Part shown: one piece after another, positions 34,685 through 42,827 of the stretch | How positions within the stretch are numbered: position 1 is the first letter of the stretch | How the letters are laid out: the number at the start of each line of letters is the position of its first letter | NCBI RefSeq assembly: GCF_015864575.1 | Contig: NZ_JADYWW010000002.1 | Span: 434,001 to 498,000, forward strand | Reading direction: 5' to 3' | DNA length: 64,000 nucleotides | Origin: Salinibacterium sp. SWN248 | Lineage (GTDB): Bacteria > Actinomycetota > Actinomycetes > Actinomycetales > Microbacteriaceae | Program-made: the position numbers and the translations under genes | Notes under the pieces: generated by a model | The model's database searches: none | Seen by the model: only the letters and a program-made list of their open reading frames with translations | Told to the model about the DNA's origin: nothing

Positions 34685-35602
34685 CTAGAACCCGGCAACG
34701 GTGGATGAGATGACCGCGACCATGAGCGGCAGCACTCCGAGCACCATGAAGGCCGGGAGCACGCAGAGCCCGAGCGGAAGCATGAGCCGCACCGAGAGCG
34801 CTGCGGCACCGGCGCGAGCTTCCGCGTCGGCCGCCAGCCGCACCTCGTCGGCTTCAGCCCGCAAGAGTTCAGCGGCAGGTACTCCGGCCTCTTGAGAGAG
34901 TTGCAGCACCTCGTCGAGGTGGGAGCCGTCCCCGGGCAACCCGAAGCGTTCCAGGGCCTGCGTCACAACAACTCGCGCCTGCACGAGTGAGCCACCACCT
35001 GAGACCGCAACGGCCATCAGTTCGCACTCGAGACCGGGTGCTGCGCGTGTGGGCGTCGCCGACCGCACGAGCCTGTTGTTCCACCTCACAGCGATCACGA
35101 TGAGCCCACCGCCGACCGCGAGGCACCCCCACCCGATCGGTGTCGTGAAGAGCACTCCCAGGGTGTCGAAACCCAGTAGCGCTCCAAAGATGAGTCCAAC
35201 GGCGGGCAACGCCAAGACCATGCGCGCGGTGGCGACGGGGGCAGCGAGGGCGGTGGCTACTTCGCGCTGGATGTGCACGAGCATCCGTAATGCCCGCGCG
35301 TGGGTTCGGAGCGCACCGGCCAGCGGGGCCCCGACTTGACCCGCAACAAACCACGCGGCGGCAAGCGAGTTCCACGCTTGCCGATCCAACGCTGGCAGAC
35401 CCGCGGATGCCCGTGAAATACGTTCTGGAGCCCCTCCCGAATCGCTGCCTTCCACCGCTACCGCCGCCGCCACGCCCCCCTCGGCGCGGCCGCGCGCGAC
35501 GTGCTGCCAGGCCGAAGTGGGAGACAGCCCGGCGTGCAGCAGCACGGCGAGCCGTTGGGTGACACTGGCGACGTCGGGCAGTTGCGATGGCGGGCGTTTC
35601 AT
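34685..35602 (-). CDS. Tad secretion inner-membrane protein (TadB/TadC type, T2SF domain)
   Basis: 305 residues from the ATG overlapping the cpaF stop (ATGA). One type II secretion F-domain: QLAWQHVARG-type helices at the N-terminus, WFVAGQVGAPLAGALRTHARALR near residue 95, two membrane segments (about 125-165), a second cytoplasmic part with ALERFGLPGDGSHLDEVLQLSQEAGVPAAELLRAEA, and a C-terminal membrane segment. Tad systems normally have two such proteins, TadB and TadC; only one gene is present here. It is probably the platform on which the CpaF ATPase acts. Confidence 0.88.
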   Translation of the reverse strand: MKRPPSQLPDVASVTQRLAVLLHAGLSPTSAWQHVARGRAEGGVAAAVAVEGSDSGGAPERISRASAGLPALDRQAWNSLAAAWFVAGQVGAPLAGALRTHARALRMLVHIQREVATALAAPVATARMVLALPAVGLIFGALLGFDTLGVLFTTPIGWGCLAVGGGLIVIAVRWNNRLVRSATPTRAAPGLECELMAVAVSGGGSLVQARVVVTQALERFGLPGDGSHLDEVLQLSQEAGVPAAELLRAEADEVRLAADAEARAGAAALSVRLMLPLGLCVLPAFMVLGVLPLMVAVISSTVAGF

Positions 35603-36687
35603 TCGATTTCGGCGATCGCGAGGCGGTCGTTGTCGTCGAGCACGAGCCGGCCGAGGTGGGTGAGGCGTCGGCGGCCGTCGACGCGATCCACGTGCAGCAC
35701 GGCACCAATGGCGCTGACGGCTTGGCGTGCGATGGCGGTCGCGTCTAATCCGGCGAGTGCCCCTAACGCTTCGAGCCTGCTTGGTACGTCTTTCAGCGAG
35801 TTGGCGTGCAGCGTGCCGGCTCCGCCATCGTGGCCGGTGTTGAGCGCGCTCAGGAGTTCGCGGATCTCCGCGCCCCGACATTCGCCGACGACGAGCCGAT
35901 CGGGGCGCATTCGCAGAGCTTCGCGCACCAGCGCGGGCAGCCCGTAGCCGCCGGCACCTTCGAGGTTGGCTTGACGCGCCTCGAGCGATACAAAGTGTGG
36001 GTGTTCGACGCGCAGCTCCGCGACATCTTCGATAGCGACGATGCGTTCGGTGTCGGATGCCGCCGCCAACAGTGCGCCAAGAAACGTGGTTTTTCCGGCT
36101 CCTGATGCGCCCGAGATGAGCACATTCTCCCTCCCGTCGATGAGGGCTTTCACTCGCTGCAGCGGCACCTCGTTGAAGAAGCCAGCGAAGTCGAGTTCTG
36201 CCAACCCCAACGGTTCTCGGCTGGGCACACGGATTGAGAGCAGGGTGCCGGTGGCGGAGATGGGAGGGAGAACAGCGTGTACGCGCACCCCACCGGCGAG
36301 CCGAACATCCACACACGGAGTCGCTTCGTCGACATGGCGTCCACCGAGGTTAATGAGGCGGATGGCGAGCGCACGGAGATCTGCTTCGGTCATGCCGACA
36401 TCGCCGACGAGTTCGAGCCCTCCGCCACGGTCGATCCAGACATTCTGGGCACCGTTGACGAACACGTCGGTGGTGTTCGGGCGCCCAACGTAGGGGGCTA
36501 ATGGGCCGAACTCGTGGAGTGCCCGCGTCATTGCGTCCCCGTTTGCCGCCCCAGAGCCGAGGCCAGCGCCGCCACCCGCTCCCGGCACGCCCCGAGCCTG
36601 TGCACTGGCCGCAGGGGTGGCCTCAGCCGTAAACCGTCGCCGAGCAACGAAAGGAACAATGTCGGGGTGCGAAGGGGTCGTAGTCAC
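35599..36687 (-). CDS. CpaF/TadA-family secretion ATPase
   Basis: 362 residues from a GTG. An N-terminal disordered Gly/Ala region precedes the N-domain (DVFVNGAQNVWIDRGGG; RLINLGGRHVDEATPCVDVRL), then Walker A ISGASGAGKTTFLGALL (near residue 195), the Asp box IAIEDVAEL-like VAIEDVAELRVEHPHFVSLEAR, Walker B RLVVGECRGAEIREL, and the His box GGAGTLHANS. It powers assembly of the Flp-type pilus. It is first of the five-gene run. The Ssd/CpaE-like gene found ahead of cpaF in mycobacteria (from memory) is not present. The start is six bases after TAGCGT. Confidence 0.92.
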   Translation of the reverse strand: MTTTPSHPDIVPFVARRRFTAEATPAASAQARGVPGAGGGAGLGSGAANGDAMTRALHEFGPLAPYVGRPNTTDVFVNGAQNVWIDRGGGLELVGDVGMTEADLRALAIRLINLGGRHVDEATPCVDVRLAGGVRVHAVLPPISATGTLLSIRVPSREPLGLAELDFAGFFNEVPLQRVKALIDGRENVLISGASGAGKTTFLGALLAAASDTERIVAIEDVAELRVEHPHFVSLEARQANLEGAGGYGLPALVREALRMRPDRLVVGECRGAEIRELLSALNTGHDGGAGTLHANSLKDVPSRLEALGALAGLDATAIARQAVSAIGAVLHVDRVDGRRRLTHLGRLVLDDNDRLAIAEIE

Positions 36688-36693
36688 AGGGCA

Positions 36694-36699
36694 ACGCTA
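36694..36699 (-). promoter_or_regulatory. -10 element of a leaderless transcript (tad-like operon)
   Basis: TAGCGT on the minus strand, six bases before the cpaF GTG at 36687. Confidence 0.5.
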
Positions 36700-36793
36700 A
36701 GGAGACTCCGACTGCAGTTTCGGCGGCACAACCGCACTCGTGCCGAACGGCGACTCCCTGACTTTGTTGGGGAGAAGTGCGCAGGAAACCGGG

Positions 36794-38062
36794 TCAGCGA
36801 TAGGCCGAAACGAGCTCAGCCCGGTTCGAGACCCCCGCCTTGCGCAGCAGGTTAGCCACATGAAACTTCACCGTGTTCTCGCTGATGGATAGCGAGAGTG
36901 CGATGGCTTTATTGCGGGCACCCGAGGCAACCAGCTCCAGCACATCGGCTTCCCGTTGCGTGATCTGCCACTGCACGCTGGGCGAGCGATCGAGTCCTTC
37001 AGCGCTCAGGGGCAAGACCACCGAAATTTCGGAACCCCACCCCGCAGTACCGTTCACGCTCAACCGACCACGAAGAGCATCCGCCCTTTCAACAAGTTGC
37101 CGCACCGCGGGGTCTTCCACTGCCAGCTCGCCAGGCCCGTCATCGCGAATCCCAATCAGCAGATTCTCACCGTCGCAATCCCACTCCACCCGCAATCGCG
37201 CGACTCCCGGTTGGTCAACGAGCGCAAGCACAGCGCCCCGAACAATCGCTCGGCCAGCGTGGGCGACTTCGCCCGGCAATGCGCGACCGTTGGCGGGTGG
37301 TTCCACAAATTGCACGTCAAGGCCTCCGAACCGGGCCAAGGGCCGCAAGTCTGCTTTGAGACGTTCGAAAGCGCGCGCAACCGGCTCCTCAGCCAAACTG
37401 CGATCCCGATCAGACACCGCCCGCAGATTGACCATCGCCGTAGCGGCCAGCTCGGTAGCTTCCTGGCGCGCCGTCTCATCCGACGCACTACGAGAGCGCA
37501 ACGTCGCAAGAATTTGTTCCAGAGTCGTGGAGTGCGCATCGGTGAGATCGGCAATGACCTGGGCGCGGTCCTGCGATGCCATCCGCGAATCCCGAAGGTA
37601 GTCGGGGCTTGCAACGGCAACCTGCTGCTGGATGCTCACCGCCACCAATCGCCACAGTGACGCGATCGTCGCCAACGCCTGTTCCTGTGATTGCGCACCA
37701 GACACGAGCACAGGATCGGTGAGGACGAGCAGCGAACCGGTCGGCGCAATCCACACCGCTGCGGGGCGCTCGTGGCGGGCAACTACCGCCGTGATTCCCC
37801 ACACCGGATGCCCGACGCTCGACACTGTCTCACGCACGGCGTCGAGTTCGGCGATGCTCACGTGATTGGTAATCGAAGGATCACCCGCTTTCTTCTGGGG
37901 GCGCCCGGTGCAGTCTTCCGTGAATATCAATAGAGAGCTGTGCGCCACCATGGGCGCGAGCACAGCAGAAAATGCGCTCGCTATCTGAAGTAGCGAACGT
38001 GACACCACCGAATGGACGGCATCGAGGAGGTCAAGGGAACTGGCGTTACTGAGAGCAGTCAC
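36794..38062 (-). CDS. Fused sensor: GAF-like region, degenerate HATPase and LuxR-type HTH
   Basis: 422 residues. The N-terminal 140 residues look like a GAF-type sensor (PVWGITAVVARHERPAAVWIAPTGSLLVLTD). A helical region RAQVIADLTDAHSTTLEQIL stands where a HisKA_3 histidine would be, but the His of the ELHD box is Thr. An HATPase-like domain follows with G1 box IRDDGPGEL and G2-like GWGSEISVVLPL, while the N box is degraded. The last 65 residues are a GerE/LuxR HTH (ITQREADVLELVASGARNKAIALSLSISENTVKFHVANLLRKAGV). So it is likely a one-protein regulator without a receiver domain. It is divergent from hxlB-hxlA (93 bases apart) and is a candidate regulator of them. Confidence 0.82.
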   Translation of the reverse strand: MTALSNASSLDLLDAVHSVVSRSLLQIASAFSAVLAPMVAHSSLLIFTEDCTGRPQKKAGDPSITNHVSIAELDAVRETVSSVGHPVWGITAVVARHERPAAVWIAPTGSLLVLTDPVLVSGAQSQEQALATIASLWRLVAVSIQQQVAVASPDYLRDSRMASQDRAQVIADLTDAHSTTLEQILATLRSRSASDETARQEATELAATAMVNLRAVSDRDRSLAEEPVARAFERLKADLRPLARFGGLDVQFVEPPANGRALPGEVAHAGRAIVRGAVLALVDQPGVARLRVEWDCDGENLLIGIRDDGPGELAVEDPAVRQLVERADALRGRLSVNGTAGWGSEISVVLPLSAEGLDRSPSVQWQITQREADVLELVASGARNKAIALSLSISENTVKFHVANLLRKAGVSNRAELVSAYR

Positions 38063-38068
38063 TCCCCC

Positions 38069-38074
38069 ATTTTA
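38069..38074 (-). promoter_or_regulatory. -10 element of a leaderless transcript (fused LuxR regulator)
   Basis: TAAAAT on the minus strand, six bases before the GTG at 38062. Confidence 0.65.
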
Positions 38075-38155
38075 GGCATGACCTACCCGTTCGGATAGGG
38101 AAAACCGGCCAAAAGGTGGGCTGTCTGCTGCCCAAACGGGTGGCACAGTGAAGTA

Positions 38156-38737
38156 ATGGCCAGCAACGACACCACTACGGTTTCCTCCGCAATCGAACTT
38201 GTTCTCGCGGAAAATACCCGCATCAGCACCGCAATCGCCCGCGACGACTCCGAGGCAGCGCGATCAGCAATCGACCTCCTCAGCGCCGCATCCCGAGTGT
38301 TCGTACTCGGCTCTGGCCGCTCCGGACTGGCCCTGCGGATGCTCGCGATGCGCCTCATGCATGGGGGCCTCACCGTGCACGTCGTTGGCGAGGTAACGAC
38401 TCCCGCGATTGCTGCTGGAGATGTTCTTCTCGCAGCAAGCGGCTCGGGAACGACCGCCGGCATCATCCGTTCAGCAACGACTGCGAAGGAGGTTGGCGCT
38501 CAGGTCATCGCCGTCACCACGGCAGCGGACTCGCCTCTGGCGCAGCTCGCACAGGTCGCCGTGATTATCCCCGCCGCGCAGAAACAAGATCACGGGCACA
38601 CTCGTTCGGCTCAATACTCCGGCGGATTGTTCGAGCAATCGCTGCTGCTGCTTGGCGACGCACTCTTCCACGTGATGTGGCAAGAGTCCGGCGCGACCGC
38701 CGTAGAACTGTGGCCGCGGCACGCCAACCTCGAGTAG
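38156..38737 (+). CDS. hxlB: 6-phospho-3-hexuloisomerase
   Basis: 193 residues with one SIS domain: VFVLGSGRSGLALRMLAMRLMHGG near residue 45, VTTPAIAAGDVLLAASGSGTTAGI near residue 82, and the C-terminal QYSGGLFEQSLLLLGDALFHVM. It converts D-arabino-3-hexulose 6-phosphate to fructose 6-phosphate, the second step of the ribulose monophosphate pathway. It is followed 94 bases later by hxlA, the enzyme for the preceding step, which supports the assignment. The ribosome site is weak (GTGAAG). Confidence 0.93.
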   Translation: MASNDTTTVSSAIELVLAENTRISTAIARDDSEAARSAIDLLSAASRVFVLGSGRSGLALRMLAMRLMHGGLTVHVVGEVTTPAIAAGDVLLAASGSGTTAGIIRSATTAKEVGAQVIAVTTAADSPLAQLAQVAVIIPAAQKQDHGHTRSAQYSGGLFEQSLLLLGDALFHVMWQESGATAVELWPRHANLE

Positions 38738-38831
38738 CAGCACACCCCTTCTCCCCGGCTACACCCTCTCCCCGACTCTCCCCGTCGGCCGATTCCCGTC
38801 GGCCAACTCCCCCATAAAGAAAGAGAACTCA

Positions 38832-39455
38832 ATGAAGCTTCAAGTAGCAATGGATGTACTCACCACAGAAGCCGCCCTCACTCTGGCCGGCCAGGTTGCT
38901 GCGTATGTCGACATCATCGAATTGGGCACACCCCTCATCAAGCACGAAGGCCTCAGTGCCGTGCGCGCCATCAAGGATGCTCACCCCGACAAGATGGTCT
39001 TCGCCGACCTGAAGACGATGGATGCCGGAGAGCTCGAAGCCGACATCGCATTTTCTGCAGGCGCCGACTACGTCACCGTCTTGGGCACCGCCGGAGATAG
39101 CACCATCATCGGTGCGGTGAAGGCGGCGAAAGCCCACAAGAAGGGCATCGTTGTTGACCTTATCGGCGTAGCCGACAAGGTCACTCGCGCGAAGGAGGTC
39201 ACCGCTCTTGGTGCCGTTTTCGTCGAGATGCATGCGGGACTCGATGAGCAGGCGGAACCCGGATTCACCTTCGAGACGCTGCTCAATGACGGTGAGACCG
39301 CGAAGGTTCCGTTCTCGGTCGCTGGAGGCATCAACGCCTCCACGATCGCAGCAGTGCAGCGTGCCGGCGCGACCGTTGCCGTTGCCGGGAGCTCAATCTA
39401 TAGCGCAGCTGACCCAACGGCAGCAGCCGCCGCGCTGAAGGCCGCAATCCTCTAG
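38832..39455 (+). CDS. hxlA: 3-hexulose-6-phosphate synthase
   Basis: 207 residues of the OMP decarboxylase superfamily barrel: KLQVAMDVLTTEAAL, IIELGTPLIKHEGL, VFADLKTMDAGELEAD (catalytic Asp/Lys), VEMHAGLDEQ, and the phosphate-binding FSVAGGINASTI and VAVAGSSIYSAADP. It joins formaldehyde to ribulose 5-phosphate, or runs backwards to make ribulose 5-phosphate. The gap after hxlB has two copies of CCCGTCGGCC. It is last in its transcript, with a terminator 25 bases after the stop. Confidence 0.94.
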   Translation: MKLQVAMDVLTTEAALTLAGQVAAYVDIIELGTPLIKHEGLSAVRAIKDAHPDKMVFADLKTMDAGELEADIAFSAGADYVTVLGTAGDSTIIGAVKAAKAHKKGIVVDLIGVADKVTRAKEVTALGAVFVEMHAGLDEQAEPGFTFETLLNDGETAKVPFSVAGGINASTIAAVQRAGATVAVAGSSIYSAADPTAAAAALKAAIL

Positions 39456-39480
39456 TAAGCACACTACATAGAGAGCAGAA

Positions 39481-39510
39481 ACGAGGGGGCGCCTACCGGC
39501 ACCCCCTCGT
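39481..39510. terminator. Bidirectional terminator between hxlA and ohr
   Basis: ACGAGGGGG (39481-39489) pairs with 39502-39510 and GCC with GGC inside, around a TACC loop. Its position between convergent genes serves both. Confidence 0.85.
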
Positions 39511-39551
39511 TTCATATTCATACGAACGCGTCACGACGCGCCCGCTGACGA

Positions 39552-39974
39552 TTAGTCCTGAGTAACGGTGACAGTTACCTCGATGTTGCCGCGAGTGGCG
39601 TTGGAGTAAGGGCAAATCTGGTGGGCGGCATCCGCAAGCGCTTGCGCTTTCTCGTGCTCGAGTTCGGGGATAACCACCTCGAGGTCGACAGCGAGTTTGA
39701 ATCCACCGCCGTCGATCGGGAGAAGGTGCACAGCACTACCCACGGAGGAGTGCTCGATGGCGACTTTCTCGTTGCGCGCCACCAACTGCAGCGCGGAGTG
39801 GAAGCACGCGGCGTAACCGGCGGCAAAGAGCTCTTCGGGGTTGCCACCGTTGCCAGATCCTCCCATCGACTTCGGCACAGCCAAGTCAAGGTCAACGGAG
39901 CCGGATGTCGTAGCAACGTGGCCGTTGCGCCCGGCGCCAGTCGCGAGAGCCTGTGCAGTGTAGAGAGCTTCCAT
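39552..39974 (-). CDS. ohr: Organic hydroperoxide reductase (Ohr, OsmC superfamily)
   Basis: 140 residues, normal Ohr length. The two catalytic cysteines are C57 in YAACFHSAL and C121 in QICPYSNATRGN. GSGNGGNPEELFAAGY precedes the first. It reduces lipid hydroperoxides with lipoyl or similar thiols. The ATG overlaps the stop of the upstream MarR regulator (TAATG), the standard ohrR-ohr arrangement, which argues for Ohr and not the generic OsmC branch. Confidence 0.94.
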   Translation of the reverse strand: MEALYTAQALATGAGRNGHVATTSGSVDLDLAVPKSMGGSGNGGNPEELFAAGYAACFHSALQLVARNEKVAIEHSSVGSAVHLLPIDGGGFKLAVDLEVVIPELEHEKAQALADAAHQICPYSNATRGNIEVTVTVTQD

Positions 39975-40465
39975 TAGTTCTGCCTTTCAATGACATGAGC
40001 TCCAGCAGCAGGTGCTGTGGAGAGGTTGGTGGTGACCTGATGAAGCGTCGACAGTGTTGAGGTGAATTCGGGGAGCGTAATGCCGGTGGCCTCGGCGATG
40101 CAGCCGGGAATGTGAGCGAGTTCCTCGCGCAACGCACGACCAGCAGCAGTCAGCGACACCATGACGCGACGTTCGTCAGATTCTGATCGCTCACGCGTGA
40201 CGAAGCCGCGGTCTTCTAACCGCCGGATCAGCGGCGAGGTGGTGCCGAGGTCGAGCATGAGGCTTTCCGCGAGGCCGCTCACCGTCGACGACCGACGTTC
40301 CCACAGGAGAATCAGGACCAAATATTGCGGGTAGGTCAGCCCCCACGGCGCCAAAAGCGCGGTGTAGCGACGATTCGTCGCCCGAGCAGCGGCATAAAGG
40401 CCGAAGCACAGCATGGTGTCGAGGGCGGATGAAGCCGATTCTGTCTCGTTCTGTTCGTCATCCAT
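39974..40465 (-). CDS. ohrR: MarR-family regulator OhrR
   Basis: 163 residues from the ATG at 40465, preferred to an upstream start (MCKAYP-) that would lie in the promoter. MarR winged helix: GLTYPQYLVLILLWERRSSTVSGLAESLMLDLGTTSPLIRRLEDRGFVTRERSESDERRVMVSLT. The N-terminal Cys of the peroxide sensor fits DTMLCFGLYAAARATNRRY (C20), as in one-Cys and two-Cys OhrR. It represses ohr until the Cys is oxidised. It is coupled to ohr downstream. Confidence 0.92.
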   Translation of the reverse strand: MDDEQNETESASSALDTMLCFGLYAAARATNRRYTALLAPWGLTYPQYLVLILLWERRSSTVSGLAESLMLDLGTTSPLIRRLEDRGFVTRERSESDERRVMVSLTAAGRALREELAHIPGCIAEATGITLPEFTSTLSTLHQVTTNLSTAPAAGAHVIERQN

Positions 40466-40475
40466 TGGATAAGCT

Positions 40476-40503
40476 TTGCACACAAATTAATCGTGCACAA
40501 AGC
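40476..40503 (-). promoter_or_regulatory. Candidate OhrR operator
   Basis: AT-rich imperfect inverted repeat directly upstream of ohrR: TTTGCACAC on one side and GTGCACAAA on the other, around AAATTAATC. Local position and MarR autoregulation support it; I have no binding evidence. Confidence 0.5.
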
Positions 40504-40591
40504 ACTGCAAGGAACTGCCAGCCTGGGCCGGGCTCCGGCCTGCAGCGTGCCTGCGAAACGTGCCAACACAATTGGCCGTTAAAGAGAGAGG

Positions 40592-40651
40592 GGCGGCGCC
40601 CATTGGGGGGAAAGGGCGCCGCCACAGCGGCCGACGATTGGGGGGAATCGT
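40592..40651. promoter_or_regulatory. Two hairpins with G-run loops upstream of acs
   Basis: GGCGGCGCCC (40592-40601) pairs with GGGCGCCGCC (40614-40623). ACGATT (40634-40639) pairs with AATCGT (40646-40651). Both loops contain ATTGGGGGGAA-type G runs. They lie in the ohrR-acs gap, upstream of the probable acs -10, and could be operators or a terminator for outward transcription. The remaining gap has no gene. Confidence 0.4.
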
Positions 40652-40724
40652 ATTGGCCACTTGCTGAACTTACGCTCAGCGACTTTCAGTGTAACGCAAC
40701 GGTATGGGGGTGCAACGGAGGTTC

Positions 40725-40730
40725 TAGAAT
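40725..40730 (+). promoter_or_regulatory. Probable -10 element of acs
   Basis: TAGAAT, about 64 bases before the acs ATG. It would give a leader of about 57 nt that includes the AGAGGATC ribosome site. Confidence 0.45.
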
Positions 40731-40793
40731 CGGTGGAATACTTTCAGAAAGCACGTGGTCGAGAAATGCAATCACACGATCGAAGAGGATCAA

Positions 40794-42758
40794 ATGCCCA
40801 GTAATTCCATTGACAGTCTTCTGCACGAATCACGCCGTTTTGCCCCGTCAGAGGCCTTTTCTGCGGCTTCCGAGGCAAGCGCTGATCTCTACACTTCAGC
40901 TAAAGAAGACCGGGTTGAGTTCTGGGCCGATAAAGCGCGTGAATACGTGCACTGGCACAAGCCGTTCACAGAAACTCTCGATTGGTCTACCCCACCCTTC
41001 GCCAAGTGGTTCGCCGACGGCGAGCTCAACGTCGCCTACAACTGTCTCGACCGTCACGTGCTCGCCGGCAACGGTGACCGCGTCGCCATCCACTGGGAGG
41101 GTGAGCCCGGCGATAGCCGCAGCATCACGTACGCCGAACTGACCGCAGAGGTCAAGCGCGCGGCCAACGCCATGGCTGCCCTCGGTGTCGGCCAGGGTGA
41201 CGTCGTGGCCATCTACATGCCGCTCGTTCCCGAGGCCGTCATCGCGATGCTCGCGACGGTTCGGCTCGGCGCAGCGCACTCTGTCGTGTTCGGTGGCTTC
41301 AGCGCCGAAAGCCTGCGCAGCCGCATCGACGACGCGAGCGCCAAACTTGTTGTCACCGCCGATGGTGGCTGGCGCAAGGGCAAAGTCTTCCCGCTCAAAG
41401 CGGCAGTGGATGCCGCACTCGCCAACGGGGAATCCAGCGTCACCAATGTGTTGGTCGTCAAGCGCGGCGACAACGAGGTGGAGTGGACCGAGGGTCGCGA
41501 TCTGTGGTGGCACGATCAGATTGAGGCAGCGGAGCCCGAGCACGAGGCGCAGGGGTTCCCTGCCGAGAACCCTCTCTTTGTGCTCTACACCTCAGGCACA
41601 ACAGGTAAACCGAAGGGCATCCTGCACACGAGTGGCGGCTACCTCACTCAGGCTGCGTTCACTCACAAGAACGTGTTCGATTTGAAGCCCGAGACCGATG
41701 TCTATTGGTGCACCGCCGATGTGGGCTGGATCACCGGCCACACGTATGTCACCTACGGTCCGCTCGCGAACGGTGCGACTCAGGTGCTCTACGAGGGCAC
41801 CCCCGATAGCCCCAACCCTGGCCGCTGGTGGGAGATCATTCAGAAGTTTGGGGTGAGCATTTTCTACACGGCGCCCACCGCCATCCGTTCGTTCATGAAG
41901 GCCGGGCGTCAAATCCCCGAGCAGTTCGACCTGAGCTCGATTCGCGTGCTTGGTTCGGTGGGCGAGCCCATCAACCCTGAAGCGTGGATTTGGTACCGCG
42001 ACGTGATCGGTGCGGGCACCGCCCCCATCGTTGACACGTGGTGGCAGACCGAAACCGGCGCCATCATGATCGCCGCTCTGCCGGGGCTCACGACGTTGAA
42101 GCCGGGCTCAGCCCAGGTGCCCATTCCGGGCATCAAGATTGACATCCTCGGTGAAGATGGCACTCGCGTCGATCCGCCCAACGGCGGGTTGCTCGTAGTC
42201 TCAGAACCGTGGCCCGCCATGCTGCGCGGCATTTGGGGCGACCCCGAGCGCTTCAAGGAAACCTACTGGTCAAAGTTCGCGCAGCTCGAAGGCGAACAGT
42301 ACTTCGCCGGCGATGGCGCCCACGTCGACGAAGATGGCGACATTTGGCTGCTCGGCCGTGTGGATGACGTCATGAACGTCTCCGGCCACCGTCTGTCGAC
42401 GACCGAAATCGAGTCCGCTCTCGTCTCCAACCCGATCGTGGCAGAAGCCGCTGTCGTCGGCGCCGCTGACGAAGCGACCGGTCAGGCAGTAGTCGCGTTC
42501 GTGATCCTCAAGTCGAATCAGGAGCACGCTCAGACCGCCGCCGAGGCGAGTGCCCTCTTGCGTCAGCACGTTGCGAAGGAGATTGGGGCGATTGCTCGCC
42601 CCCGCGAAATCTTCATCGTCGCCGAGCTGCCCAAGACCCGCTCGGGCAAGATCATGCGCCGCCTGCTGCAGGATGTCGCAGAGGGCCGTGAGATCGGCGA
42701 CACCACCACCCTCGCCGACACCACCGTGATGCAGATCATCTCCGACAAGCTCAACTAG
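40794..42758 (+). CDS. acs: Acetyl-CoA synthetase
   Basis: 654 residues from the ATG at 40794, which has AGAGGATC at good spacing; the frame is open 13 codons further. AMP-forming ligase motifs: P-loop YTSGTTGKPKG, DTWWQTETGAIMI, LLGRVDDVMNVSGHRLST, and the C-terminal KTRSGKIMRR whose Lys is acetylated in the family as an activity switch. It makes acetyl-CoA from acetate and ATP. The N-terminal YVHWHKPFTETLDW and FADGELNVAYNCLDRH are Acs-specific and separate it from other acyl-CoA ligases. It is transcribed alone, with a terminator behind it. Confidence 0.97.
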   Translation: MPSNSIDSLLHESRRFAPSEAFSAASEASADLYTSAKEDRVEFWADKAREYVHWHKPFTETLDWSTPPFAKWFADGELNVAYNCLDRHVLAGNGDRVAIHWEGEPGDSRSITYAELTAEVKRAANAMAALGVGQGDVVAIYMPLVPEAVIAMLATVRLGAAHSVVFGGFSAESLRSRIDDASAKLVVTADGGWRKGKVFPLKAAVDAALANGESSVTNVLVVKRGDNEVEWTEGRDLWWHDQIEAAEPEHEAQGFPAENPLFVLYTSGTTGKPKGILHTSGGYLTQAAFTHKNVFDLKPETDVYWCTADVGWITGHTYVTYGPLANGATQVLYEGTPDSPNPGRWWEIIQKFGVSIFYTAPTAIRSFMKAGRQIPEQFDLSSIRVLGSVGEPINPEAWIWYRDVIGAGTAPIVDTWWQTETGAIMIAALPGLTTLKPGSAQVPIPGIKIDILGEDGTRVDPPNGGLLVVSEPWPAMLRGIWGDPERFKETYWSKFAQLEGEQYFAGDGAHVDEDGDIWLLGRVDDVMNVSGHRLSTTEIESALVSNPIVAEAAVVGAADEATGQAVVAFVILKSNQEHAQTAAEASALLRQHVAKEIGAIARPREIFIVAELPKTRSGKIMRRLLQDVAEGREIGDTTTLADTTVMQIISDKLN

Positions 42759-42770
42759 CTCTCGAAGCAA

Positions 42771-42808
42771 CAACAAAGGCCGGGCCCCACGGGACCCGGC
42801 CTTTGTTG
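42771..42808. terminator. Bidirectional terminator between acs and murE
   Basis: CAACAAAGGCCGGG (42771-42784) pairs perfectly with CCCGGCCTTTGTTG (42795-42808). T and A runs flank the GC core on both strands, so it serves both convergent genes. Confidence 0.92.
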
Positions 42809-42827
42809 CGTTACAACTGAATTCTCG

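Noticed and set aside
34685-36316. 543-residue version of the Tad membrane protein
   Set aside because: Its first 238 residues are an Arg-rich out-of-frame reading of cpaF; the ATG overlapping the cpaF stop gives a normal protein.
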